A DNA stretch of 64,000 nucleotides from Microbacterium lacus (GTDB lineage Bacteria; Actinomycetota; Actinomycetes; Actinomycetales; Microbacteriaceae), in contig NZ_NMUM01000019.1 in assembly GCF_002812805.1 (NCBI RefSeq), positions 62,001-126,000 on the forward strand, given 5' to 3'. Each line of letters opens with the position of its first letter. Position 1 is the stretch's first letter. Of this stretch, positions 51,545-58,246 are shown one piece after another. The notes beneath the pieces were generated by a model. It was given only the letters and a program-made list of their open reading frames with translations, ran no database searches and was not told the origin of the DNA. The position numbers and the translations under genes are program-made.

Positions 51545-52774
51545 TCAGCTTCCGATCCGCGCGAGACGGGGCGCCGGAGCTACGGCGTCCAGGGCGTCGA
51601 GGCGGCTCATGTCCTGGTGGTTCGGGAACAGGTGCATGTAGGTGCTGTACGTGATGCGGATTGTGCCGCGCTTCTCGCCGAGCTTGATCGCGGACGACAG
51701 CTCAGGGTTGCCGCACAACTTGGCATCGCGCAGCTCGTTCAGGCCCAGGCCGGGGTTCGCGGCGATGTGGTCTTCGACCACCGACAGGTAGCGCTCGCCC
51801 TTGCTCTCGTCACGGGTGACGGTGCCGGTCGTTAGGCGCGCGGTCGCGGAGTCGAAGTCGAGCGAGACCTCATCCAGACCGACGCCGCTGCGACCCTCGG
51901 CGCGGAAGAACCGGCGACCTGCTGCATCCTTCGTGAGGAGCCACCGGGCGTCGGCGTCGTCATCCAGCACCGTCGCGCCACGACCGTGCTCAGCGCCGAT
52001 CTCATGTTGTGCGCGGCCGGTGTGAACAGGCATCAGAGTGCCGAGGACGCCCGCCTCTTTCACGATCTCGTCTATGGCGTCGAGGAACACACGCACATCG
52101 TTGTTGTCGTTCTCAGAGCCAAACCCGCGCAGCGCACGACCGAACGGGTCCATCACCCAATAACAGATGTCGTGGAGGATGAGCCACTTCACTGCCAGGT
52201 CGCGGTGATATCCGTTGGCGAGCGAGAACCCAGTGCCGCGCAGCGACTCCAGGAAGATGCGGTTGGTGTTGCGGACGCCCAGGGCACCATACATATCGAG
52301 GGCGTCGTCGTCGGTTAGCTCGTAGTCGAGGATCCCGATGTTCCCGGGCAGGTCCATAACGGGGAACCGGCCGAGGAACGGCTCGTTGTCGGCGAGGGAG
52401 CGCACGACGTTCCCGCTGAGCGTCGTCTTGCCCGCCTTGAAGCCAGCCGTCAGCGTTGCCTTGTGACCCTGCATCTGCAAACCGCTGATGATCGCAGGCT
52501 TGACCTCGCGCGGCACTAGGAGCGCCTCGCCGAGAGACAACGACATGAAGCCGCCGAAGGTCGATTTTGCGACTCGCTCGGTGATCCTGCGCTGAGCCTC
52601 TAGCTCGATCTCCTTGCTGCGGACTCGTGCCTCGACATCGGCCAGGCGGCGCTCTTCGACAGACGGTCCTCCGAATGTCTCGCCGTTCGATCGTGCCTCG
52701 ATCTCGGCGGCGGAGATATGGACGCGGCGTTGGGTGTTCTCTGGATTGAACAGAGCTGCATCGTCAGACGGCAC
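51545..52774 (-). CDS. RepA-like AAA ATPase (AAA_25; helicase type)
   Basis: A 409-residue P-loop protein. The Walker A motif is TLTAGFKAGKTTLSGNVV near residue 112; Walker B-like acidic strands are NIGILDYELTDDDALDMYG and YWVMDPFGRALRGF; PVHTGRAQHEIGAEHGRGAT is a RecA-fold sensor region. This is the RepA/DnaB-like family common in plasmids and satellites, where it unwinds the origin. A C-terminal wHTH-like region follows residue 330. The GTG at 52774 has a GGAAGGCGGG site; a longer frame to 52819 is possible. It overlaps the Toprim gene and probably acts with it in replication. Confidence 0.8.
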   Translation of the reverse strand: MPSDDAALFNPENTQRRVHISAAEIEARSNGETFGGPSVEERRLADVEARVRSKEIELEAQRRITERVAKSTFGGFMSLSLGEALLVPREVKPAIISGLQMQGHKATLTAGFKAGKTTLSGNVVRSLADNEPFLGRFPVMDLPGNIGILDYELTDDDALDMYGALGVRNTNRIFLESLRGTGFSLANGYHRDLAVKWLILHDICYWVMDPFGRALRGFGSENDNNDVRVFLDAIDEIVKEAGVLGTLMPVHTGRAQHEIGAEHGRGATVLDDDADARWLLTKDAAGRRFFRAEGRSGVGLDEVSLDFDSATARLTTGTVTRDESKGERYLSVVEDHIAANPGLGLNELRDAKLCGNPELSSAIKLGEKRGTIRITYSTYMHLFPNHQDMSRLDALDAVAPAPRLARIGS

Positions 52775-53393
52775 GATATCCCGCCTTCCGCGCCGTGGCG
52801 GCGGAGTGCTGGGCGGCAAGCGTCGTGACCGTCGACTTCGCCATCGGTACCGCCTCCGCGACGGTGTGACCGGCGTTCAGGTGGTCGCGCACGTCCTTGC
52901 CGGCCAGGGCAACCACGATCACGATGCCCTCCTCGGGTACGCCTGTCGCCAGCAGGAGTTGCCATCGCCTCCACACGTCGTACGCACCGGGGATGTCGCG
53001 GTCGGCCCACAGGACCACGCGCTCAGCGCCTCGCAGCCACGCCGCCTGCTCCGGCGTGACGTGGCCAGCGCCCTGGTGGTGCGAGGTTGCCACGTAGCCC
53101 TGCGCCGTGAGCGCGTCGCAGTCGGCCTCGCCCTCGGTCCAGTGCACGACCTCGCCCGCGCTGACACCTTCGAGCACAGCAGGCAAGTTGTAGATGATGC
53201 TGTCCGCGATGGCGGGTTTGCGCTTCTGATCGAAGGGCAGTGCGTCCGGGTTGAAGTATCGGAAGGTCTTGGTGCGACCGTCCGGTTTGGGGTTCAGAAT
53301 CTCGTAGCGAACCTTCTCAAACCGCAACCTGCCGTACCGGTCGGTGAATGGATAGCGGCACACTTCTCGTGTTCGCTCGACGTACTTGGACAT
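52764..53393 (-). CDS. Toprim domain protein (primase-like)
   Basis: A 209-residue protein. The Toprim core is visible: VVHWTEGEADCDALTAQGY (strand 1 with the conserved Glu), VVLWADRDIPGAYDVWRRW (the Asp-x-Asp metal motif), then IVIVVALAGKDVRDHLNAG. The N-terminal 75 residues contain an aromatic strand region without the Zn finger of phage primases. Together with the following RepA-like ATPase this makes a small primase-helicase module, as in satellites and plasmids. AAAGAG precedes the ATG. Confidence 0.82.
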   Translation of the reverse strand: MSKYVERTREVCRYPFTDRYGRLRFEKVRYEILNPKPDGRTKTFRYFNPDALPFDQKRKPAIADSIIYNLPAVLEGVSAGEVVHWTEGEADCDALTAQGYVATSHHQGAGHVTPEQAAWLRGAERVVLWADRDIPGAYDVWRRWQLLLATGVPEEGIVIVVALAGKDVRDHLNAGHTVAEAVPMAKSTVTTLAAQHSAATARKAGYRAV

Positions 53394-53443
53394 GGATCTC
53401 TTTCGGGGTCGCCCTTGGTGACGAATTCGGAATAGGGAGCGGT

Positions 53444-53830
53444 TCAGGACAGAGGTTTGCGCGCGAAGCGACGTGGGGTCGTGAGCACAGGGCGCAGCAC
53501 GTCCAGAGCGATGGACGTGCCCTCCCTGAGCAACAGGTGCCCTGCCTGATGGCGGACGAGCGTCCCGAGCGCTTTCAGGTCGTGCACGAGGGTGTCGAGC
53601 GCCCGACCCTCCGCTACGGCCTCTTCGTTGCCGACCATCGCGCCGAGGAACTCGGGCATGTCGTCGCGCACTCGTTGCGCTCGGAGCGACAGAAGATGCT
53701 CGAAGGTGCGCGGTCCCTCAGCCAGCCAGATCATCACTTCGAGCGAATCGCTTGCCCTCTCGACCGCCGCCACGATGAGACGGACGTTATGACCGAGGTC
53801 GGAATCGCCAGGACGCTTGAAGCTGGGCAT
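53444..53830 (-). CDS. Hypothetical protein coupled to the excisionase-like gene
   Basis: I do not recognise this 128-residue protein. It starts at the ATG that overlaps the stop of the HTH gene by one base (TGATG), so it is translationally coupled to it. It looks soluble and mainly helical (LGHNVRLIVAAVERASDSLE, RTFEHLLSLRAQRVRDDM) with a basic C-terminus. It lies between the HTH gene and the Toprim gene, so a role in replication or copy control is possible. Confidence 0.6.
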   Translation of the reverse strand: MPSFKRPGDSDLGHNVRLIVAAVERASDSLEVMIWLAEGPRTFEHLLSLRAQRVRDDMPEFLGAMVGNEEAVAEGRALDTLVHDLKALGTLVRHQAGHLLLREGTSIALDVLRPVLTTPRRFARKPLS

Positions 53831-54048
53831 CACTTCACCGACTCGTCGTTCGAGCGCGCGGCGATGAACGCCTCCACCTGGGCGCGGGTGTGGCGTACGG
53901 CGGAGCCGCTGATGCGGACGCACTTGAGCGCACCGGCCTGACGGGCTCGGGCTACTTGGCGTTCGGTGATCCCCAGCCACTCCGCGACCTCCGCGGTATC
54001 GAGCAGGCGGTCGTGAACAGAGGGGTGATCGGGGTTGATGATCGACAT
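53830..54048 (-). CDS. Excisionase/AlpA-like HTH DNA-binding protein
   Basis: A 72-residue HTH_17-type protein: LLDTAEVAEWLGITERQVAR is the recognition region and RISGSAVRHTRAQVEAFIAA the wing and tail. Such proteins serve as recombination directionality factors or as AlpA-like regulators in phages and satellites. GAGGAGAACT precedes the ATG. It heads a leftward unit of four genes that runs through the Toprim and ATPase genes. It has no integrase partner within the element. Confidence 0.8.
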   Translation of the reverse strand: MSIINPDHPSVHDRLLDTAEVAEWLGITERQVARARQAGALKCVRISGSAVRHTRAQVEAFIAARSNDESVK

Positions 54049-54350
54049 TGCAGTTCTCCTCAGAGAGCTGCGCCTAAATGCACAAAAGGCGCACGGTGGG
54101 AGTCGCCACCTTCAAGTCGAAGGTGGTTCTCCACTCGCCCGTACGCCTGTGGTCCTGAGGATTCAGCGTGAGCAGACTCGAACTAGTCGAGGCTGGGTAT
54201 GTCGTAGTGGTGTCGCATTTGGTCTTGCTCGTCGCTTCGGTTACGTATGTCGTCGTGCGTTTCGTGTCATGAGTGAGCTGGTCTCCCTGGCTCGCGTTCA
54301 ACTTTACCTGATCGACCCTCGTCGCCGCTGGTCAGCGTGCGTCAGGCCAA
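54049..54350. other. 302-base non-coding region of the element, possible origin or control region
   Basis: No convincing gene is present. The region holds CCACCTTC-AAGTC-GAAGGTGG (54106-54126), a palindrome CTCGA-ACTAG-TCGAG near 54178, and two copies of TATGTCGT (in GGGTATGTCGTAG and CGTATGTCGTCG). It is less GC-rich than its surroundings and directly precedes the replication unit. These features suit a control region or a replication origin with short iterons. Confidence 0.35.
54106..54126. promoter_or_regulatory. 8-bp-arm inverted repeat upstream of the excisionase-like gene
   Basis: CCACCTTC-AAGTC-GAAGGTGG, perfect arms. It lies 58 bases before the HTH gene start and may be an operator for that protein or a weak terminator of the preceding unit. 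Confidence 0.4.
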
Positions 54351-54872
54351 CTAGCGCCGCTTTCGCAACCTCGAAAGGCGACCTTCGACATTTGCGATTC
54401 GGGCGAGAGCCGTTCCGAGCCTGACTTGTTCGAACTCGAAAGGGTCCTCGACGGTCGGCGTGGAGCACCAAAGCTCGGTGCTGCACATCGACAGCTCATC
54501 GATGCAGCGCAGAAGGTCGAGACCGAGCAGCGGGACATTGCCGCCGCGCCGACCGTCGCCACCGAAGAAGAGCGACTGAAAGTTGAGCGCCATCTCGTAG
54601 GCAGAGAGGTTTAGCCCTCGGTCCTTCCAGATTGCCGCGCGGATCGACGCCTCGGTGACGAGACCTCGGGTGGTCGGTCGCCACGACTTCGCGGGTGTCG
54701 CTTGTAGTTCCAGAGTCGCCAAAGCGATTGCAGGCAGTGCCAACATCCGGGTACGCGGGGTCAAGCCCAACTCCGGCTCACTCTCCACGTCCCAGAACGC
54801 GTCGTGATACGGGTCGAGCGGAGTGACCAGCGGCACAAATGCCTGGTCGGGTAGAATTGTCGCTAGGGACAT
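54351..54872 (-). CDS. Hypothetical protein
   Basis: I do not recognise this 173-residue protein. The ATG at 54872 follows AAAGGAAC. It is probably soluble: TRMLALPAIALATLELQATP is the most hydrophobic part, followed by a mixed region with several cysteines (LLRCIDELSMCSTELWCST) and a basic end (RLSRLRKRR). It forms its own unit between a strong terminator and the control region. No phage structural similarity is evident. Confidence 0.6.
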   Translation of the reverse strand: MSLATILPDQAFVPLVTPLDPYHDAFWDVESEPELGLTPRTRMLALPAIALATLELQATPAKSWRPTTRGLVTEASIRAAIWKDRGLNLSAYEMALNFQSLFFGGDGRRGGNVPLLGLDLLRCIDELSMCSTELWCSTPTVEDPFEFEQVRLGTALARIANVEGRLSRLRKRR

Positions 54873-54907
54873 GGGTCGTTCCTTTCTCGGGGTGTGTGCG
54901 TTCAGAT

Positions 54908-54940
54908 GAGGGCCGGTGCTTGCGGAAGGCACCGGCCCTC
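54908..54940 (-). terminator. Terminator of the RHH-coiled coil unit
   Basis: GAGGGCCGGTGC and GCACCGGCCCTC form a perfect 12-bp stem with a nine-base loop, eight bases past the stop codon of the 191-residue protein. Confidence 0.7.
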
Positions 54941-54947
54941 GTCACGC

Positions 54948-55523
54948 TCAGGGGCGACGCGGTCGCAACGGCCGGAAGCTGGAGTGCGGCATCTTGGCGA
55001 TGACCTTGTTCTGGACGCGGCCATAGGGGTCCTCCATGTTCGGAAGGTGGCTCTCCTCGACCATCTGGAGCGCGCGGGCCATCTTGGGGACTGCCATGTG
55101 CCGTGCCTGGTTCTGGAGGTCCTTGAACCGCTCGGCGAGCTGGCTGGCGGGCGTCCCGCGTTCGAGCTGGGTGACCAGGTTGTTGAGCTGCGTCACGATG
55201 CCCTCGGTGGACTCGATGAGCCCGGGCGACACTGTGTCGGTGCCCTTGCGCTCGATGTCGTCGATGAAGTTCTCGGCGCGAGCCGCCATGCCCGCCTCAA
55301 CGGGACGAACGCGGTCGAACGCGGCCTGGTCGATGTCCATGACGGCCTCGATCTCGGCCTGGCGATTCCCGTACTGGGCTTCGCGAGCGGCGATGCGGGG
55401 TCCGTCGAGCTGGTTCGGGCCGATGACGTTGACGATGGTTCCGCCCATTTCGCGATAGCGCACCGTTTCGGCGGGCTGCACGTCCGGGGTGACGGACTCG
55501 GGTCCGGTGACTTTCGTTGCCAT
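54948..55523 (-). CDS. Hypothetical protein, helical
   Basis: An unrecognised 191-residue protein with GAGAGGAA before the ATG. The middle is predicted helical and may be a coiled coil (SPGLIESTEGIVTQLNNLVT, LAERFKDLQNQARHMAVP). The C-terminus is basic and proline-rich. It follows the 88-residue gene after 13 bases and ends at a strong terminator, so the three genes from 56029 leftwards form one transcript. Confidence 0.62.
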   Translation of the reverse strand: MATKVTGPESVTPDVQPAETVRYREMGGTIVNVIGPNQLDGPRIAAREAQYGNRQAEIEAVMDIDQAAFDRVRPVEAGMAARAENFIDDIERKGTDTVSPGLIESTEGIVTQLNNLVTQLERGTPASQLAERFKDLQNQARHMAVPKMARALQMVEESHLPNMEDPYGRVQNKVIAKMPHSSFRPLRPRRP

Positions 55524-55536
55524 GATGGAATTCCTC

Positions 55537-55803
55537 TCAGATGCGGCGCTGGTTGCGCTTGTTGGTCAGGTTGTCGAGGCGAGCCTGTGCGGCTTCCTTG
55601 CGGCCCTCGGCGTCGAGCGCGTCGGCAAACTCGTTCAGCGCCCGGTCGAGGGCCGCTTCGGTGCGAGAGAGCGTCGCCTGAAGGCTCTTCTGCACTCGAC
55701 GGAGCTTGACCTCGGTGCCGGACGTGGATCGCGGATAGGCCGGGAGGCCGGTCTTCTCATCGAACTGCTTGTGGTTCGCGTCGATGATGTATTTGGCGGG
55801 CAT
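55537..55803 (-). CDS. Hypothetical protein, coiled coil
   Basis: An 88-residue protein with AAAGGAA before the ATG. After a short N-terminal strand region (AKYIIDANHKQFDEKTG) it is a long charged helix (RTEAALDRALNEFADALDA) probably forming a coiled coil, with a basic tail. Function unknown. Middle gene of a three-gene unit. Confidence 0.62.
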   Translation of the reverse strand: MPAKYIIDANHKQFDEKTGLPAYPRSTSGTEVKLRRVQKSLQATLSRTEAALDRALNEFADALDAEGRKEAAQARLDNLTNKRNQRRI

Positions 55804-55834
55804 GGGGTTCCTTTCGCGGGGTTGGTACGAACGC

Positions 55835-56029
55835 CTACGCGGCGCTCGTCTCGGTCACCGGCGCGTTGGCGAGTGCGGCGGCGAGTTCGGGATTAGTGTC
55901 GGCAAACTGCTGGAGGCCGGTGAGGATCGCCTGACGCAGGATCGCCGCCTTGCTCACGCCGCCGCTCACGGCCGCGAGCTCATCGACGGCATGATCGACC
56001 TCCGCGGGAATCTGGGTTTGCACGCTCAT
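55835..56029 (-). CDS. Ribbon-helix-helix (CopG-like) DNA-binding protein
   Basis: A 64-residue protein. The first strand VQTQIPAEVDHAVDELA followed by a turn and the helix SKAAILRQAILTGLQQFA is the typical ribbon-helix-helix arrangement. Such proteins repress plasmid copy number, antitoxin or partition genes. It heads the three-gene unit. The ribosome site is weak (GAGGG). Confidence 0.7.
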   Translation of the reverse strand: MSVQTQIPAEVDHAVDELAAVSGGVSKAAILRQAILTGLQQFADTNPELAAALANAPVTETSAA

Positions 56030-56335
56030 GCTGCCCTCGGGGAGGGTCTTGGTCGAGCCATGTCCGGCCCCTTTCGTTTCTGCTTCACTAACCCGAAGTG
56101 AACTCCACCAGATGTGTCCCCGGCAAACCTGGGTCGAGAATCGGATACGACCTCTGACCTGGGAAGTTGCAGGTAATTTCCGCGGCTCGTCCCCGCCCGA
56201 CCGCGTCGCTCAGGGTTGTCATTGGCCGCATTCCCACGCGGCTGTGGCGAGCATGGCCAGGGACCAACGAGAACGGCGCGGTAGGGGAGTTGCCCCGACC
56301 GCGCCGTTCTCGTGCGCCTACGCCCAGCCCTGGGG
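56030..56335. other. Non-coding stretch of the element
   Basis: No supported gene. It contains a strong bidirectional hairpin (56269-56311) and presumably the promoter of the RHH unit near 56100, where I see no clear -10/-35 pair. Open frames here have no ribosome site and overlap the hairpin. Confidence 0.45.
56269..56311. terminator. Strong terminator hairpin in the element
   Basis: GAGAACGGCGCGGT and ACCGCGCCGTTCTC form a perfect 14-bp stem; inside the loop GGGG and CCCC can pair further. It lies 25 bases past the stop of the acidic 72-residue gene. Confidence 0.7.
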
Positions 56336-56554
56336 TCAACTAGCCTCTCGCAGCGGCTCGTCGCTGGAGTAGGCGTCGTCCATCCATGTGTGGAACCAGT
56401 CGGAGACGATAAACGCGAACTCGTTGAAGGTCGGGCGCTCCTCCATCTCGTCGTAGTAGCGCTGCAGTGGTTCAAGCAGGTCGGCGGCAGCTTCGACCGC
56501 GTAGTCGGGCGTGTAGTCGTTCTGGGATCTGACTGTCTCGGCCATGGTGCTCAT
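56336..56554 (-). CDS. Hypothetical acidic protein, element right end
   Basis: An unrecognised 72-residue protein with GAAGGGA before the ATG. It is strongly acidic and aromatic (LLEPLQRYYDEMEERPTFNE, SDWFHTWMDDAYSSDE). Small acidic proteins of mobile elements can be anti-repressors or DNA mimics, but nothing here proves that. It is the gene nearest attR and has its own terminator. Confidence 0.6.
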   Translation of the reverse strand: MSTMAETVRSQNDYTPDYAVEAAADLLEPLQRYYDEMEERPTFNEFAFIVSDWFHTWMDDAYSSDEPLREAS

Positions 56555-56789
56555 GGTGTGTCCCTTCGTTGGTGCCGCGGGGTGCGGTGGAACACAAGAG
56601 TGCGGCGGTTCTGGAAGCTGGTCAAACAGAGGGTCAGAACCCCGGCATAACCCCGGTTGCGACGCCCTACCACCGCTGCCCAGGGGCATACCAGTTCGCC
56701 CTCAGAGCCGCGAGATTCCGGGCGAGAACGTGTAACAGTGGGTATCCCTGGTGAGCCCTGGTTATCGCAGTTGTCGCTAAGCCGGATAG
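56555..56789. other. Non-coding right end of the element
   Basis: Besides the promoter of the acidic gene it holds the second 17-bp repeat, a CCCTGG-TGAG-CCCTGG direct repeat near 56740, and GTTGTCGC at 56770, which also occurs at 49899 inside the left end. These look like recombinase or excisionase sites next to attR. No gene is supported. Confidence 0.4.
56640..56656. repeat. Right copy of the 17-bp repeat, possible recombinase arm site
   Basis: CCCCGGCATAACCCCGG, one mismatch from the left copy at 49870-49886 and in the same orientation. Confidence 0.5.
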
Positions 56790-56847
56790 CTGTAAATCAG
56801 CCGGCGTAGCCTTCGGGGGTTCGAATCCCTCACTCGCCACCAAACGA
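56790..56847 (+). repeat. attR: 58-bp direct repeat, right end of the integrative element
   Basis: Copy of the tRNA-Tyr 3' part. Bases 5' of it do not continue the tRNA, so it is not a second gene. Confidence 0.92.
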
Positions 56848-56883
56848 AGAACGCCCCCGCGCATGCGGGGGCGTTCTTCGTTT
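56842..56883. terminator. Native tRNA-Tyr terminator, now past attR; also serves the MerR gene
   Basis: AAACGAAGAACGCCCCCGC and its exact reverse complement form a 19-bp perfect stem with a GCAT loop. Before integration it followed the tRNA directly. On the minus strand it ends the merR transcript. Confidence 0.75.
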
Positions 56884-56914
56884 ATCGGGTGCCGCGGGAT
56901 TCGAACAGCGGCGC

Positions 56915-57661
56915 TCACTCGCCTGTACTTCCTTCGCTTGCCACCAGTCCCCAGGCAATGACGGTCGCCCGAGCCAGCACGTCGAACTGGGCGGGGTTGT
57001 AGAGCGCCAGGACCGACTCGGATACGGCGCTCGCGGCCAGCTTCGGTGCCTTTGAGAAGTGCGCACCCGGCGAACTCATCAGCCAGGGATAGTCGGCCAT
57101 GGCGTGCGCCAGGGTCACCGCGTATCTCTCGGCGAGTCGACGTCGCTCATCCTCGTCTGCATCCGGCGCGAGCGCATCGAAGTCCTCGGTCGCCTGGTCG
57201 CGCTCGGCCTCGAGCATCCGTCGTACGTCCGCCATCGCGTCCTCGTCGTACAACTGTTCATAGATGAGGATCAGCGCCCGGTCTGAGGTGGACAGCCCGG
57301 CGGCGACGTGTTCGAAGCCGCTCGGAACGTCGGTCGCCGAGGAGCCCCGCAAGATCGCGGCGATCTCGGCTCGCGCACGCTGTAGGCGCTTGATACTCAA
57401 CGCCAGTTCCGCGTCGATGGCTTCGAGTGCCTGCGAGGACGTATCGCCGTTCTGTCCGACCTGTTCGATCTGTTCGATCGGTACGCCCAGATCCCTCAAA
57501 CGCCGGATCTGCAGCAGCCGCACGAGGTGCTCAACCTGATACTGCTTGTACCCGTTCGACATCCGGTCCGGCTCGTCGAGAAGCCCGACGCGGTGATAGT
57601 GCCGCACCGTATTGACGGTCGTGCCGGCGAGATCCGCGAGCTCGCGTGTGCTCCATGCCAT
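56915..57661 (-). CDS. MerR family transcriptional regulator
   Basis: A 248-residue regulator. The MerR DNA-binding domain starts STRELADLAGTTVNTVRHYH and continues VGLLDEPDRMSNGYKQYQ; the dimerisation helix follows, then a 130-residue all-helical effector domain like those of drug-sensing MerR/TipA relatives. It is divergent from a small multidrug exporter gene. The shared region has the over-spaced promoter with a dyad that MerR proteins twist, so it most likely activates the exporter on drug binding. Confidence 0.9.
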   Translation of the reverse strand: MAWSTRELADLAGTTVNTVRHYHRVGLLDEPDRMSNGYKQYQVEHLVRLLQIRRLRDLGVPIEQIEQVGQNGDTSSQALEAIDAELALSIKRLQRARAEIAAILRGSSATDVPSGFEHVAAGLSTSDRALILIYEQLYDEDAMADVRRMLEAERDQATEDFDALAPDADEDERRRLAERYAVTLAHAMADYPWLMSSPGAHFSKAPKLAASAVSESVLALYNPAQFDVLARATVIAWGLVASEGSTGE

Positions 57662-57680
57662 CCGGTCGATTCTGCCCGAT

Positions 57681-57711
57681 TTGACCGTGTTCTCGGAACA
57701 CGGTTTCTACT
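57681..57711 (+). promoter_or_regulatory. MerR-type promoter of the exporter gene
   Basis: -35 TTGACC (57681-57686) and -10 TCTACT (57706-57711) are 19 bases apart, longer than optimal, and the spacer holds the perfect dyad CCGTGTTC-TCG-GAACACGG (57685-57703). This is the layout of promoters activated by MerR proteins. The exporter ATG is eight bases past the -10, so the transcript is near-leaderless. Confidence 0.7.
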
Positions 57712-57719
57712 CGTAGATC

Positions 57720-58241
57720 ATGAACGCTCTTCAGGAGCTCGTCACCAACTTCCAGGACCTGGTCGCGCAGGTCCCCGAGATCCTCCGCCCTCTCATCGTG
57801 ATGCTCGCCGGGACCATTCCGTTCGTCGAGGGCGAGGTCGCGGCGATGATCGGAATCGTCGGCGGGCTCAATCCGATCGTCGCCGCGATCGCCGCGGCAT
57901 CCGGCAACTTCTTGTGTGTTCTGGTCGTGGTGCTGCTCACATCGAGGGCGCGGACCGCCGTCGTCAACCGCGCCAGCGCTTCTCAGGACGACGCGGCGCC
58001 CAGCAAGCCAGAGTCGAAGGGGCGTCAGCGTTTCAAGCGGTGGCTGGTTCGGTTCGGCGTGCCCGGCGCGAGCATCCTGGGCCCCCTCGCGATCCCGACG
58101 CAGTTCACGTCCGCGATCTTGGTCGCCAGCGGAACTCGGCGAGGGTGGGTCTTGCTCTGGCAGGCCGTGGCCATCGTCATCTGGACAACCGTGACCACGG
58201 TGTCGATCTGGGCGGCCATGACCTACGTCGTGGGAGTCTGA
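57720..58241 (+). CDS. Small multidrug efflux-type membrane protein
   Basis: A 173-residue membrane protein with about five hydrophobic segments. It contains the Sm_multidrug_ex motif IPFVEGEVAAMIGIVGGLNP and, later, GVPGASILGPLAIPTQFTSA, which resembles the re-entrant loops of DedA-like proteins. The family is annotated as small multidrug export; direct evidence is thin. It is under the MerR-type promoter and is followed by a membrane protein gene after five bases. Confidence 0.82.
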   Translation: MNALQELVTNFQDLVAQVPEILRPLIVMLAGTIPFVEGEVAAMIGIVGGLNPIVAAIAAASGNFLCVLVVVLLTSRARTAVVNRASASQDDAAPSKPESKGRQRFKRWLVRFGVPGASILGPLAIPTQFTSAILVASGTRRGWVLLWQAVAIVIWTTVTTVSIWAAMTYVVGV

Positions 58242-58246
58242 ATCAC

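Larger units (their letters stand above)
49742..56847. mobile_element. 7-kb integrative element in tRNA-Tyr (satellite- or plasmid-like, no integrase seen)
   Basis: The element lies between 58-bp direct repeats and restores the 3' end of the tRNA gene. One gene points right; all others point left. From right to left it encodes an acidic 72-residue protein, a ribbon-helix-helix protein, two coiled-coil-like proteins, an unknown 173-residue protein, an excisionase-like HTH protein, a 128-residue unknown, a Toprim protein, a RepA-like ATPase and a putative winged-helix protein. I find no tyrosine or serine recombinase, capsid, terminase, relaxase or FtsK-like gene. Base composition is somewhat less GC-rich than the flanks, especially at 50.0-50.5 kb and 54.1-54.6 kb. 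It could be a phage satellite or a decayed integrative plasmid. Confidence 0.88.

Noticed and set aside
54074..54301. 75-residue leftward ORF in the element control region
   Set aside because: Thr-rich, no ribosome site, overlaps the inverted repeats; more likely non-coding.
56026..56475. 149-residue leftward ORF overlapping the terminator hairpin
   Set aside because: It spans a strong terminator and is a shadow of the acidic-protein gene; composition is Arg/Pro/Ser-rich.
56790..56847. Second tRNA-Tyr gene
   Set aside because: Only the 3' part is present; no 5' acceptor or D arm. It is attR.
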